A DNA stretch of 64,000 bases, taken from the NCBI RefSeq assembly GCF_026914265.1, contig NC_069130.1, positions 75,871,070 through 75,935,069 of the forward strand. Reading direction: 5' to 3'. This document shows, piece by piece, positions 49,401-61,213 of the stretch (the stretch's first letter is position 1; each line of letters opens with the position of its first letter). The position numbers and the translations under genes are program-made. Source of the stretch: Mya arenaria. Taxonomy: Eukaryota > Mollusca > Bivalvia > Myida > Myidae. The notes below the pieces were generated by a model. That model was not told the DNA's origin, searched no databases, and was given only the letters and a program-made list of their open reading frames with translations.

Positions 49401-52400
49401 TATATAAGATTGCTGACAAAAAACATTTCGCGGATTTTTATATTTAAGTTTCAAAAATTGATGTTTTATGCATATTTAAGCCATAAAACGTTATTTTCGA
49501 ATGGAAATATGAAACTCTACGATCTGAATTTTTGTCAACAATCTAATATCATTGGTTTGCAGATATTTATGCAAATATTTGCATTTCCAAGACAAAAAAT
49601 AAAAAAGTTTTAAAAATGTAAAAATGGTATATCTGTGAGAGTGCAGCTTTAAACAAGATGGATAATTTGTAATTATATTTATTGGGTTGACATTATCTAT
49701 ATTTTTCTTTTGTACAGTATCTGACATGTTTAGTTAAGGAATGATATAACTACAAATCATGATTTCTTATATTATCGTTGCTCTTAAAAGTATTAGTCTC
49801 TTCCATGGCCGAAAGTGTAAGATAGGTTCATTCCGACCCGAGCGTAGGGTGTTTTGCGGAAACGAGGTTTAAAACACCCTGCGCGAGGGTTGGGATGAAC
49901 CTGTCTTACACGAGCGGCTATGGTAGATGCTTTTTCTCCCACCTCAGTTAAACAAAATTAAGTAAAACTGTATATTTTTGCTGGAACTCTTTTGTGCTTA
50001 GTGAAAATAATTGCGTACGGATATGCGATAATTCGTGGTTGTCAGTGATTCAGAGTATGTAAATGGTCTGATCGGTCTTTAAATAGTTCTAAGAAGAGTG
50101 AAGCTTTATTTCTTGAAAGGTGCGTGAAAACTGCTTTCTGGTGACATTTGAAGCAAGAAATAATTAACTTGCGTTCTAAATATTGCCACAAGACAAGGTT
50201 TCCACGATGCGCTACAGACGACAGTCTTCAACAAAGGAGGTAATTACAATGTGGTGACCATTAAAAGAAGTTCCATACGGGCATTTTATCTTCGCCCGTG
50301 GGCAAGATAAGAATTTCTAGCATGGTTAAATTAATGGATCTACTTATCTGAGGTGGGAGAAAGACGTTTACATCTACATGTACTTAATGTCCAATATATT
50401 CTAATCACTCAATTGATAATCAGAGTTTAAGTATCATTTCAAAGATCAATGAATTTTATTGACAATTTCATTTTGACTTGTCTATGGTAATTACGAGATA
50501 TGTGATTGTGTGTGAAAATAAAAACTTTTTGTTCACTTGCAACAAAACGATAAAAAACAACCTTTTTCGGGGTGCTTTCTAAGCAGATCCAAACAAATAC
50601 TTTTAAATTATAGTAACAACATCACCTGAGCATATGAATAAATCCGACTTCAAAATAACAAGTTCCTTTCTTTCTTATTCTCATTATAATCTCGGAATAT
50701 AAACTAAGGTATTCTTTTAAAGACAAAATCCATTGAAGATTTTGTCTTTTTATAATTGTTTTAAAAATGAAGTTCCAAGAATGCGCATACAGTTAAAAAA
50801 GGGGCTGTTTGTATAAGTTTTAGTGAATAAATCTGTATGATTTGCATAATGCCACCAAACACAGTGCACTCATTCACTATAAGTAAATTGTAAAAAATAA
50901 TTCACAAACCTTAACCAATTTTCTGAGAGTAGAGCTTTTATTAACGAAATAAGTGACGGAAATGGATATGGTCAATCTATTGACGGAACAAAAATATTTT
51001 GTATATAAAGTTTACATAAAAATCCTATTTCTGTAACGATTATCTGTTCAATAATGCTACAAAATTACATGTGCAGACATTCAACATAATGATATATTCG
51101 TAAAATGTTAAAATTTGAAGCTTTTATAAATAACTCCTGCTTCTTTTACACCAGCAAAACAAAACTACCAAAAGCAAGTTGAAACAAAAGTGAGAAAACG
51201 ATGTTATCTTAGCATGATATGCTTGATCTGCAAACTTGCTCTAAAATATTAAAATGAACTGTACTGTTGGTGTTATTTTGTAACGGTAACGTTGTTAAGA
51301 CATCTATTACTGAGTTGATTACAAATAAAGAATAAAAGCTGAATTATGGGATTATTGCACATAAGTAAATTAAGTCCGCTCTACATCTTACCTAAAATAG
51401 AACAACATCAAGCATAATTAACCTACCGAGTACCCAAATGAAATTTTTAACATGAAGAGAAAATGTTTCAACGAATATCGCAAACGACATTTAAAACCCA
51501 ACTGCAGCGTTTTCATTTAGCTGCCTGGTACAAGTACACACCCACGTGATGTTATATAATGTAAAAACTAAACTAAGATATGCATTTTGTCAAGGAAACA
51601 GTCAGACTAATTGCAAATATTTTACAGAAAATTAATTACACATCTAACCTCCTACAACCGGCTGAAGTGAAATAGTTGTCGTTGGAACAGCAGAGGATGA
51701 TTGTAACATTATCGTAGTTACAACTGATGATGGTTGAGAGGCGGCTGTCGATGCAGTTGTTGTTGTTGCTGTTGTTGTTGGCGTTGGTGTAGAAGGCGCA
51801 ATCGATGTTTTTTCTATAGGTGCCGTTGTTGTTTCAGTGTGTGTTACTGGTTTTGATGACGTTTGTGATGTTACTACTGAAAATGTTGAAGAAGAAGTTG
51901 ATTGTGGATTCTGAACAGATGTCAACCTGAGAGTTGTTGTAGTTGAGTATGTCCTATGACGTTGTCTTCATTGTAACTGGTTATATAAAAATAAGGATAA
52001 ACAACAAATATAATCAAACAACATTATGTTCAATTGCCCTTAGATATTACAATAACGATGTACACAGACAACAATGCATTATGTATAATAGTTCAAAGAT
52101 CATACACCTCAGATGTTTGATAAGGACTTCTTAAATAAAGTTAAATTATATATAAGTGAACTAATATGCAGAAGAAAATGGACCATGTTTACTCCAATGC
52201 TAGTTATTCTGGTGGCGGGGCATGCCGAACAGCAAAAGTTTGAACTATAACTGATGCAACAATTGGTGTAGTTGTTGATTTGAAAGGTACATGTTAAAAT
52301 ATAAGGCAGTATAGGAAACTTATACTGACATTCAACGTATGTCTTATCCAGGCAAAGAGCATTTCAGAATACATTAACCCAGCTCAACTGTTTAGTGTTC

Positions 52401-55400
52401 GTCCTACCTAATAGAGTATTCTTTCTCGGACAATAATTATTAGTTCTGTATGCAGTGAACCGACAAAACCATATTTTCTATCCAAAGTTTTGAATTCTTG
52501 ATAGTCGTTCCGTCCTTCTAAGGGACATTGTCAAACATAATAGTTATTACAATACATGTAGTTACAAGAAATTATTACTTGGTGCTTCATAAACAACACA
52601 AGACAACTTAAAGTTGTCATAGTACTATTTCGCTATTGTGTTTTATGTTCATTGTGTATAGTTGCCTATAGTTAAAAGTTATATCTGTTGTCATGACAAT
52701 TTGGATTTGTTTTCTGTTCCTGAACTGTATTGAAGATTCATAGACATTGATCATTTAATGACATGTTAAAAGGGTAAAACAGACACTATGTGTACACCTA
52801 TCAACAGCTGTCAGTGATTTTAAGCACTTAAAAACAAAATGTTAAATAAAACAGATCATGATTTAAAAAAGCAGATATCCAAGACTTTCCAGATTTTATT
52901 CGTGGAATAGGTTCTTTACGATACACTTCCACTTGTACATCAAATTAGCAATGAAATATAATATTCTGTTGCAACTGAATACTATTTTTATATGTACATG
53001 TATGTATCAAAAGGTGAAAGTATAACTGTTCAAGAAACTTGTAAGCAAACGACATTACTTGGGTTCAATCTATTGCATTTGCCAACCGGTTTCGCTGCAT
53101 GCTGTTCAAGGCAGATCAGATATTGTTATTGCTATACATGTGTTTATCATGAGCGTTAAATCAAATTATCAACGTTTTGAAGACAGAACATAAACTTTGC
53201 ATTTTTGAATTTCTGATTACATTAAATATTGTGAAAATTGACTGTATTTATAAGGACCAGGTTCGTTAAATTGATGATAGAGTAAACAGATTGGGAAGAT
53301 ACCGAAAAAAATCTCAAAACCAATTGTTATTTGTATTATAACTCCGATATAACATTTCGTTTTTATAGTATTTAAATATACTGAAAACTAGCAGCGGTTG
53401 AAGGAGATCACATTCATATAAACATGTAAAATCAAATCCCACTTGTATTTTTTTATTTATCTATTTATTGAGCGGGCACAGTTGCACGCTGTTTTCACTG
53501 GTTTCATGGTTATTGATATCAAATTCAGGGCGGCGTTGAGTTATCTCAATTATCACACATACTATTTATGTATAATCCATTTATTACATAAAGGCTAAAC
53601 TAACCGACATCGCCTGGTGGTATTTCACCCTGGCAGGTCTGTATCTGGACATCCGGATCTATCTGTACGTAACCTAGCTATAGACAAAATACAAACAAAT
53701 GTTTAAGTTTACGTTTAGGTTCCCATAGAGTTTACTACTTATGGAATATTTTTCGAATGAAGAAACTAAGCGCTTGTTAGATCTTGTAGCACATTTATTT
53801 GGCGCTGACTCACAATGGCACCGACTTCAGATTCTAGCAAATATATGTTGTGTTTTCATTTTTAATAATGTTTTCTTTGTTTGTTTCTGGTTTTAGTACA
53901 ATCATGATTTTCATTATGAAACTCTATGATCACACAGTTTTAAACCTTTTATTTGCTATGGCAGACTGTGTAGGATGTTTATAGTTTCAAACAATAACTG
54001 CATCATATCTTTGAAAAGTTTTTGCATTAGATACTCTGAATTGTATTCCTTCGTCTGCAGATAGAGTCGGGATCCATAATCATAGAATTACTTGGGGTTT
54101 ACCTATAAGTTCATTATTATTTGTTTTATTATTAAGTTTCCTCTTTAAAGTTAATGCATTCTTTGAAAAGATTTACCATGTACGTTTTTACTTTATTCGG
54201 GATTGTTGGGATAAGAGTGAGGCTGTGCACACATACTAGTTTTAACCAACAGTAAATTTACATTTGACTGACCGTTCCAAGGCGGTACCTAACAATCCTT
54301 GATAAACACCCCTAGTTTTTTTATACAGTATATATGTGCTGCGTTGTTTGTGAAGTTTTGTGCTGTTGCTCCATGTTTCTGGTTTGTGATCGTTTGTTTT
54401 TGTGTTTTTTGTCGTTAGCTCTGTATCATTAAACGGGGTTTAAACTTTCGACTACTGTGCTTGTTTCTGTAGTTTTCCATATAAATATTAATTACGATTA
54501 AATAATGCAATGACAACTGAATGGATAAGACCAGTAAGTCGATAATTCAACAATAAACCCTGTTTAGAGGCAAGAGCTCAAACGACTATAAACCAGAAAA
54601 ACAAACGTATAAACGACACATACACAAATAAAAGCACACACAATAAGACCACACACTCATTAAAAAGCTTACCTTTAAATGACTAACAATGTTAGTTTGG
54701 GCTAATTTGACTATGTTAAACCTGTCGATGTTGTTTTGCGAGGAGTTTGAATGTCTTTATTAAATAAGGAAACTAGCATATGTTTTCATATTTACAAAAT
54801 AACATCCAATTACTTAACCATCGATTATTTGAATGTCGACTGGTCAACTGCCAAACCACAAAGAGTATCACAAACCTAATTATCCATATGTTTTTGCATT
54901 AATTAGTTCAACCATTTAACACGCAGTTGTAGTATGATCTTTAGCATAAGGACTGTTAATTAATACCTCATGCTCAAACTGAATAATTTTCCATCCTTTG
55001 TCGTCGATTTCCGGTCCAAGCGGCTTGCAATCAAATTCGAACATAGATCCAAGTGTGGAGCTGGAGGTCGTCATCTAGATGGAAACATCTCTTAACGGTA
55101 GACCAATTTTAAGAAAATCCATAGAAATTAAAAACAAACAAGAAGAGTTCACTATTATTATTATGATATTCTTTATCATCTACGTTTTTAACCCGGTCAT
55201 CCCTTGTTATATTCGTGCCTGTTTGGAACACATGGTGCAATACCAACCGATATCGGGCGATTGCCAGGAGACTTGATAGATTAAGCAGAACATAAAAGTG
55301 ATAATATACTTGCTTGTTACAAAGCAAACGACGGTACATTACATAGCGCCTTACCCCAGAATAGACCGTTAGCTCCACACGATAGTTGCAAATACAGCCA

Positions 55401-55459
55401 TAGTCACATAATATACCCTGCATTGCAAACAAAATGGGCAACGACTGCACCCAATTCAT
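43480..55459 (-). CDS. Secreted protein with SH3b-like region, mucin-like stretch and two C-type lectin domains
   Basis: Predicted secreted recognition protein. Coding exons on the minus strand: 55355..55459 (exon to 55496), 54967..55074, 53605..53677, 51649..51876, 48451..48726, 47328..47486, 46623..46682, 46099..46380, 43759..43905, 43480..43520, about 492 residues. From the third exon on, every join is phase 1. Residues 1-17 form a signal-peptide-like start (MNWVQSLPILFAMQGIL). Residues 18-95 hold CDYGCICNYRVEL, FDCKPLGPE, GWKIIQFEHELGYVQID and TCQGEIP; the pattern (VYSG...C...GW..I.....GYV) suggests an SH3b-like fold. Residues 96-171 are Thr/Ser-rich and probably O-glycosylated. Lectin domain 1 is about 198-314 (WIGLNDRQLEEHFQWTSG, KPD, WEDINC). 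Residues 317-336 form a Pro/Thr linker. Lectin domain 2 is about 364-478 (WTGFNDRHSEGHFHW, WHDVSC). The C-terminus is PTAAAQVASVLVG. The SH3b assignment and the last splice are inferences; the lectin domains are certain. Confidence 0.85.
45043..46030. mobile_element. Non-autonomous element with CTATG target duplication (lectin intron)
   Basis: The ends CAGCGGCGGATCC and, inverted, CAGTGGCAG are flanked by the direct repeat CTATG (45038..45042 and 46031..46035). G-runs lie close to both ends (45071..45082, and about 45995..46006). A tRNA-like remnant sits inside on the minus strand (about 45245..45325, with TGGTCTAGTGG and GGTTCGGTTCC). There is no transposase frame. A related end occurs at 63728. 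Confidence 0.75.
46951..47176. mobile_element. Fold-back MITE (lectin intron)
   Basis: Arms of about 100 bp (46951..47051 and 47076..47176) are inverted with roughly 90% identity. Each contains GCTGCGAAACAGTGGCTCCA, GCTCTTTTAGGAGCTGTATA and AGAGCCAATGAC. The AT-rich loop is about 24 bp. It would form a long hairpin in the intron between the linker exon and lectin domain 1. Confidence 0.9.
47717..47968 (+). mobile_element. tRNA-derived SINE family 2, full copy with duplicated head
   Basis: The first 24 bp (GTTGTCCGGTTAGCGCAGTG plus GCTA) occur twice in tandem, 47717..47740 and 47741..47764. The tRNA-like head has an A box TAGCGCAGTGGCTAG and a B box GGTTCGATTCCCG. The body contains CACAACACAAGACCACAC and the tail CAATCGTTGTAAAAATAAAT. 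It is followed immediately by MITE copy B3. It lies in the intron that splits lectin domain 1. Confidence 0.9.
47969..48341 (+). mobile_element. MITE family B, copy 3
   Basis: 373 bp from TTAAAGATGCACTCTTACTC to GAGTGTCACTTTAA. It is inserted at the TTTAA that ends the neighbouring SINE tail, so the MITE arrived after the SINE. The interior matches copies at 11395 and 12432. Confidence 0.9.
49306..49652 (+). mobile_element. MITE family A, copy 2 (full)
   Basis: 347 bp with inverted ends TTAAAGCTGCACTCTCACAG and CTGTGAGAGTGCAGCTTTAA. It is non-coding, in the lectin intron before domain 1. The open frames that cross it on both strands are artefacts. Confidence 0.92.
49800..50365 (-). mobile_element. 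Fold-back element family C, copy 2 (lectin intron)
   Basis: Inverted copy of 22108..22676. The hairpin part comes first (CATTCCGACCCGAGCG ... GAGGGTTGGGATGAAC), then the inner part bounded by CTCCCACCTCAG (49940) and CTGAGGTGGGAG (50350). Both parts are kept together in both copies, so they form one element. Confidence 0.88.
50366..51648. other. Lectin intron sequence, nothing recognised
   Basis: AT-rich intron between the mucin-like exon and lectin domain 1. The only local structure is a short inverted repeat near 50722..50752 (AAGACAAAATC...GATTTTGTCTT). Confidence 0.5.
51877..53604. other. Lectin intron sequence, possible alternative exon edge
   Basis: The open frame of the mucin-like exon continues upstream (to about 51950) and a second acceptor-like CTCTCAG lies at 51927. 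That border would not keep phase with the preceding exon. A Thr-rich patch near 52215..52285 on the minus strand has no usable acceptor. Otherwise nothing is seen. Confidence 0.4.
54258..54489 (+). repeat. Dispersed repeat family D, copy 1 (lectin intron)
   Basis: Matches 60958..61213: ACTGACCGTTCCAAGGCGGT, CCTAACAATCCTTGATAAAC, GTTTTGTGCTGTT, CATTAAACGGG and GCTTGTTTCTGTAGTTTT. A weaker inverted partial copy follows at about 54550..54650 (ATAAACCCTGTTTAGAG, AAACCAGAAAAACAAACG). Confidence 0.85.
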
Positions 55460-55496
55460 GGTAATTAGATCTTGGTGACTCACTTTTGATGAAAAC

Positions 55497-57400
55497 CTGT
55501 AAACAAATATTCAGTCAACAATTAACTACTTAGGTATGGCTCTTTGGCCACTTTGAATGACCGACATACGGATTGGTTCAGAAAGTAATGCTATCTTCCT
55601 GACTATTTCAAAAGATATTTCATTGCTCTTTAGCATATATATGATGTTTTATGCCAAAGTGCACAATAAATAATAGATTATTTTTAGCCAATCCCCGAAT
55701 CCATTTATCAGTTTTAGACTTCATTTTCCTTTATTCCATAGTATGAAAATGTGATGAATGTCGAAACAACGAGAACTAGAGTAACCTTACGTATAGAACA
55801 TAGTATGGACTTGATAAACGCAATGTAGTAATATATATTAGCCGCGTCCCCCGGACAAAACCATCAAAATTGTTATACTTTTAATAGAAATGGCAAAAAC
55901 ATTGATCTTTTCGATGTTCTTTTAATTTCTACCAAACTTCTTTCTTTAAAAAGGATTGTCATTGGCGAATCATTTTCCTGGCGATTTATGACATTAACTT
56001 TACTCATGTTTCCACGGCGTTCGTCCCGACTTATTTCGACTGCATTCATAGTAAACGATTCTTTGAAATATTAAAATGAATAAGCAAACTGTTTTATTTA
56101 TGTTCCATGAAATTTCCATATTAAGTAATTTCTATTGGAATCTTGATACGTTAATTAACATTCGGTATGTTTAAGTCCGCTGCAAGTAGATCGCGTAGTA
56201 ATTTCAATTTAGCATTTAAACGTAATGACAACTCTTGGGAATCTAAATTATGTTTGGAATAATACACTTCACTGGCAATCAATTTAAACTTAGATCTACA
56301 AATACAATCTAAAACACTATATTTAATTAATAATATAATTTCAAATTTTACGAACTACTTCCACTGATGTACCGGCATACATCCGGGGTTGTTTTCGATA
56401 AAACAAAATGGCCCAGGAGTTCCGAATGACTCGTTGGATGTAATATTAGTGTATTTTTATTTGATCAGTTAAGTGATTCTATATTTTAAAGAAATTAATA
56501 GTTGGAAATGGTTTACACTTAATGAAGTATTTAGAAATTGTTATTTAATATTAAATTATTTGTATTTACTCGAAAGAACGTTTCATATATGTTGTTTTAG
56601 TTACTCAGTTAGGTTTATATCAAATTATTAAAACTAGAAGTGTGATCGTTACGGGTTTTTTTGGTGACAGAGGTCGGAATTGTTTTAGTAAAAATAAGTT
56701 CGTACCAGTACTTGTTTTATGATCTCATGTGTGTGACGTCAACTTTAGGAAACAAAATGCGCAAATCATGGTCTTTCTTGTAAACACGCATTTAACGCAA
56801 AGAAAATATATTGCTTCCTTGAATGCCATTTACCTAAAACACCTAAAATACCAACCAAAAAAGGTTGTATGTCCGAAAGTCCAAAAACGTCCGATCAAAT
56901 ATCAATTACATCAATTACTTAAACGTTGTGGTTGTCTAAATTATTCAGTCCATAACGTGTAAAGTAGATATAAGTACATTGCTCATTTAATAGAATAACC
57001 TCTGAATATTACAAGAAAGTCAACACGTTTTACGCAGATTTTGTTCCCAATTAATGCTGCTGAAAATATCCATTGTGTATTTGGTTCACGGTATTTTACA
57101 TCCAAACTATCAAATAAATCTTAAATTACCGTTTATTTCCAATTCACTGCTACTTTCCTATACACGGCAATTTCTGTTATTGTGTTGCTAATATTGAGAC
57201 CAAATTAGGACAGTACACTTGGGCGATGAATGATTTGGTCAAGATATGAAACTCTAACAGTAAGATAATACATCGTGTATAGACATAAAAGTACATCCAT
57301 TATATTAACTTCGAAACTGAACTCAAGTGAGAGTTTATTAGATAAGTGAGAGATTGTATTATTTTATGGATTCTTTTTTTCTACGTTTTTTCTTCTTGGC
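55497..57400. other. Upstream of the lectin gene, no gene recognised
   Basis: The first lectin coding exon starts after an acceptor (TTTGTTTACAG), so a 5' UTR exon probably lies here but could not be located. A short ATG frame at 56409 (MAQEFRMTRWM) with a possible donor is noted but unsupported. Confidence 0.4.
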
Positions 57401-57406
57401 CGCTGA

Positions 57407-57706
57407 TTGGTTAATAAACGAGTGCAAGGAAGAACCTTTTTCAATTCAACCGACATTCACAACCACAACTTAAGCAATGGTGATGATTTTGTTTATGTTA
57501 AGAATTATATTTGTATGCTTGTTACCAAGAACACAACTGGAGTCACTGAGTGTTCATCAATCTCAGCCATAGGTTACCAATGGCTAGTTGATGATGTTCT
57601 TTACGTCAATATGTCAAAGGGCAAGGTGACAGTCAACAATGGTTTATTAATGTCATTAATATCAAGACCGGCTTTAATCGTATTTCTAAATGAATATATT
57701 TATTAA
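57407..57706 (+). other. Unrecognised open frame of about 99 codons
   Basis: An open stretch with balanced composition (for example FVYVKNYICMLVTKNTTG, VDDVLYVNMSKGKVTVNNG) stands out in AT-rich DNA. It has no ATG at the upstream end, no clear acceptor or donor, and no known motif. It could be a decayed exon or chance. Confidence 0.2.
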
Positions 57707-58838
57707 TTGGTAATATTTTTGTTATACTTATGCTTTATTTAACATTCTAAAATGCATTTAATATGACACATGCTAAATGTTAATGACAAACTAACATCGT
57801 TTTCTTTTGAAAATGTTATACTTTTATTACCATCCTGCTGGTTATCGCTATAAGCTGTGTAACTTTTTATGCGAAATAAACTACTATTGTATTGTATTGA
57901 ACTGTTTTAAAGACATTGTTCGCCTAAATAACTCGAGATCAGTTACCCCCATGACCATAAACTTTAGTGGTACGTTGACTTAGTAGATGATAAATTTGGT
58001 TTGGGGGCAGTGGATCAAAGGGTTAGTACACGCCGAATATGTTTTTGAAAAACAGTCAGAACTAAAAATTGAAATCGCTTTGACCGAGGATTATGAAACT
58101 TAAATGAAAGTCGTTATATGACCTATATATGACTCTTATAGTTATGGGGATCAGTAGAAATGTCAATGTCATGTTCAATTGTGATATTATATCGTCAAAT
58201 GTCAAGGTCTCGGTTATTTTCAATGCATTTTTTGTCTTTATACTCCTTGTACAGTCTAGCAAATCTTTTAAAAAGACGTATTCAATGTTTAGTACGTTTT
58301 ACAAAGACCTTTTGTTTTCTTTGAATTCATAATAATATGTGTCACCCCGTCCCTTTTTGGTACGCCGTATTCTCCCTGTAGCGCATGTAGACCTTTATTG
58401 TTTTGCTTATGGGATTGACATGTTTCAACGTTTTCGACCCTTCGACACCCAAAGTCATCAGTCACGTGAACTAGTTTGCAATGAGGCCCGATAATATTGG
58501 AACAGTAAATATAACTCAAGAAAATATACAAGATGGCACCCATAAATTGTGAGTTCAGTAAATATATTATATTCGAATATGGTTATTTTCATTAAATAGT
58601 TCATTGTGAATTTTCACATGGATTAAACTTCTTTTACAATGTACTTCAAATCAATTTATTGCATTTAGCACTTCAAGGTAAAGGTCATTTCAAGGTCAAA
58701 GTATGAAAAAATCCACAATTTTTTATTTTTCCTGTTTACTTTTCTTCTTTTAAAATCTGTTTATCTCTAGTTTGTGTTAAAATTGGCGGCATAATTGTAT
58801 ATTGTATGTTCCATCATCTTTGATATTTTAGGACATGG
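57707..58838. other. Intergenic, no gene recognised
   Basis: AT-rich, with no coding or RNA gene evidence. A somewhat GC-richer patch at about 58340..58500 has a minus-strand open frame without motifs. Confidence 0.45.
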
Positions 58839-58914
58839 CTTTTATATTTCTGAAAACGCATTGCCCTTTTATATTTCTGAAAACGCATTGCCCTTTTATA
58901 TTTCTGAAAACGCA
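58839..58914 (+). repeat. 27-bp tandem repeat, nearly three units
   Basis: CTTTTATATTTCTGAAAACG plus seven bases, repeated almost perfectly. Because 27 is a multiple of three, it keeps an open frame and inflates an apparent open frame beginning at 58835. Confidence 0.95.
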
Positions 58915-59699
58915 AATGTTTCATACCATTACAGCGTCGCAAGATTGCTATTGCTGTAAAAGTCGTATGCCAAATTGTGCTAGTGTTGCACTGACAAATT
59001 TATCTAAATGCATGGCATGTATCTATTTCATACTGTGCTGCATGCCGCATACTTATCTGATCTCTTTAATGTCAAGGTCAAAATGCACTATTCACTAAAA
59101 GTTGAAAAAACTCTCATTTGCTATTAGGGGAGGGGGATTTTGTTTATATTAGATATTTTTTATAAAATGGTTTGCAGAAAAGTAATTAACTATTTTACAC
59201 ATTGTTATATGTTTCCCATATTAAAAATCAAGTTAACTACAAAATGTCATTGTTTAAGCAAGCTTCATGCATTATGCTCGTGCGATTCATATGTTATCAC
59301 ACCCATCCTGAAGTATCACTTTTCAAGTCCAACCAGTGCTATACTAACCTATGTGTGGTCAATTTTAAAGACAGCAGAGTTTCAATCGAATTCCACTGTA
59401 ATTACAATTAAGCCAATTAAGCACATCGTGACTCAAACAAACACCAGAGGAGCATAACCATCGGCCTATTAAACCACAAAAAATGCTTGTAAACAATACA
59501 AAAAGCCACTTGAACCAAAGGTTTCTTCACAACCACCTCCATGGTCTTACAACTCCTATTGTTATTACAGTCAAGATTATCAATTGTTAAAAAACTCAAA
59601 AGGGCTATAATTAAGTCAGTTCTGTTCTCTATCAACTTAATTGTGACTACGAAAACGGCCATGCAGAGCTAAACACACCTTTTGGCGCTCTTATTAAGC
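58915..59699. other. Intergenic, no gene recognised
   Basis: No supported coding region. Short open frames on both strands overlap each other without motifs. Confidence 0.45.
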
Positions 59700-60065
59700 A
59701 TACCCAGTGCCATTAGACCATACTTTGGCAACCATTACATCCATTTAAAGTAGAATAACGTGCAGTTCAACGTAAGTATATACAGTGCCCATAAACCATA
59801 TTTTAACAACCACACAGCCAAATAAGACCCAAACCAACTCAAGCGCAGCTCAAAATAAGAATACAAAGTGCCCCCCAGAAGACCACATTTTGCAAACCAC
59901 AAGGCAGATATATAGCCAAACAAACTCAATTGCAACTCTACGTAACCATCGAAGTGCCCAATATACCACATTTGGGAAACCAAACGGCCGATTTAAGGCC
60001 AAACACAACCAAATGGAGCTTTACGTAGACATCTACGCATGCTACACGGTGCTCAACAGACTACA
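59700..60065 (+). repeat. Degenerate tandem repeat, about 80-90 bp period
   Basis: Four to five diverged units, each starting AGTGCC(C/A) followed by ACCA(T/C)A(T/C)TTT, at about 59707, 59789, 59867, 59955 and 60048. The opposite-strand and same-strand open frames here follow from the repeat. Confidence 0.65.
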
Positions 60066-60084
60066 TGTTGACAACTAAAATGCC

Positions 60085-60620
60085 AATTAAGAACCTTAGC
60101 TTTGATGACCTTGCTTGTGACCTTTTGACCTACTTTCTTATTTTTAAAGCTACAGCAAATGCAATTTGGACCGTGTGTGGATTTTTGAAAACAAATATCG
60201 ATGTAACTTGGATGACATTGACTGTGATCCTTGGTCCTACTTTCTTGTTTTTGAAGCTACACAAATCAATTTTCGACCATGTTTACAGTTTTCTTTAAAC
60301 ATATATCAATGTTGTCCTTGTATGACCGTGACTGTGACCTTTTGATCTTCTTTGTTATTTTTCAAGCTGCAGCAATGGAATTTAGACCATGTGTACAGTT
60401 TCGAAAACAAATATCAATGCTGTGCTTGAATGACTTTAATTGTGACTTTTGATCTTCTTTCTTATTTCTTTAGCTATGAATTTCCGAGCATGTGTACTGT
60501 TTTAAAAACAAATATCAATATTGACAGTGTCAGGTGACCTTTTGACCTACTTTCTTACTTTTAAAGCTACAGTTTTGACATTTGGATAATATGTACAGCT
60601 TTAAACTAATATCAAGCTAA
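60085..60620 (+). repeat. Degenerate tandem repeat, about 92-110 bp period
   Basis: Five diverged units marked by GTGACCTTTTGACCTACTTT at about 60117, 60224, 60334, 60442 and 60534, each followed by AAAGCTACAG-like and AAACAAATATCAATG-like phrases. Confidence 0.8.
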
Positions 60621-60957
60621 AGTGATTACAAAGGTTAAACACTTTTACTGAGGTGGGCGATTTAGGGCCGTCATTGCCTTCTTGTTAATTGTTTAAATCA
60701 ATTGGGTTTGAACTTAATTTAAAGGACATGTACGGTTGTCATATACGTGAAACGCTAGAAATAGCATTTTTTCCAATCTGAATTGTTGTCTGTCTGCTTT
60801 GAATGTATTGGAAAAAAATAAGTAGGGTACAAACTTGTTCTACTATTGTTGTCATCATTTCTCCAAATCCACTTATTGTTGACCTACTATAAACTTCTGT
60901 AAGTATCTGCTTATTTTGAATGTTGACTATTTGAACGCCATTTTGAAGATCTTCATT

Positions 60958-61213
60958 TACATTTTACTGACCGTTCCAAGGCGGTACCTAACAATCCTTG
61001 ATAAACACACCTAGTTCTGTTATATTCTGTTATGTTATGTTATGTATATATGCACTGTGTTGTTTGTGGAGTTTTGTGCTGTTAGTCCATGTTTCTTGTT
61101 TATAATGTTTTGCTTTTGTGTTATATGTCTTTGGCGTTTACCCAGTGCCATTAAACGGGTTAATTTTTAAACTTTTGGCTACTGAGCTTGTTTCTGTAGT
61201 TTTTTATATAAAT
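60958..61213 (+). repeat. Dispersed repeat family D, copy 2
   Basis: Same orientation as 54258..54489 and similar over its length. It contains an extra run of TTATG-like slippage (TGTTATGTTATGTTATG) near 61027. Confidence 0.85.

Noticed and set aside
51877-51926. Earlier start of the mucin-like exon at the CTCTCAG acceptor
   Set aside because: That border would shift the phase against the preceding exon and give an immediate stop. The acceptor at 51877 (ACATTTTCAG) keeps phase 1 as in all neighbouring joins.
56409-56441. First exon of a plus-strand gene (MAQEFRMTRWM)
   Set aside because: A short ATG frame with a weak donor and no following exon that could be joined.
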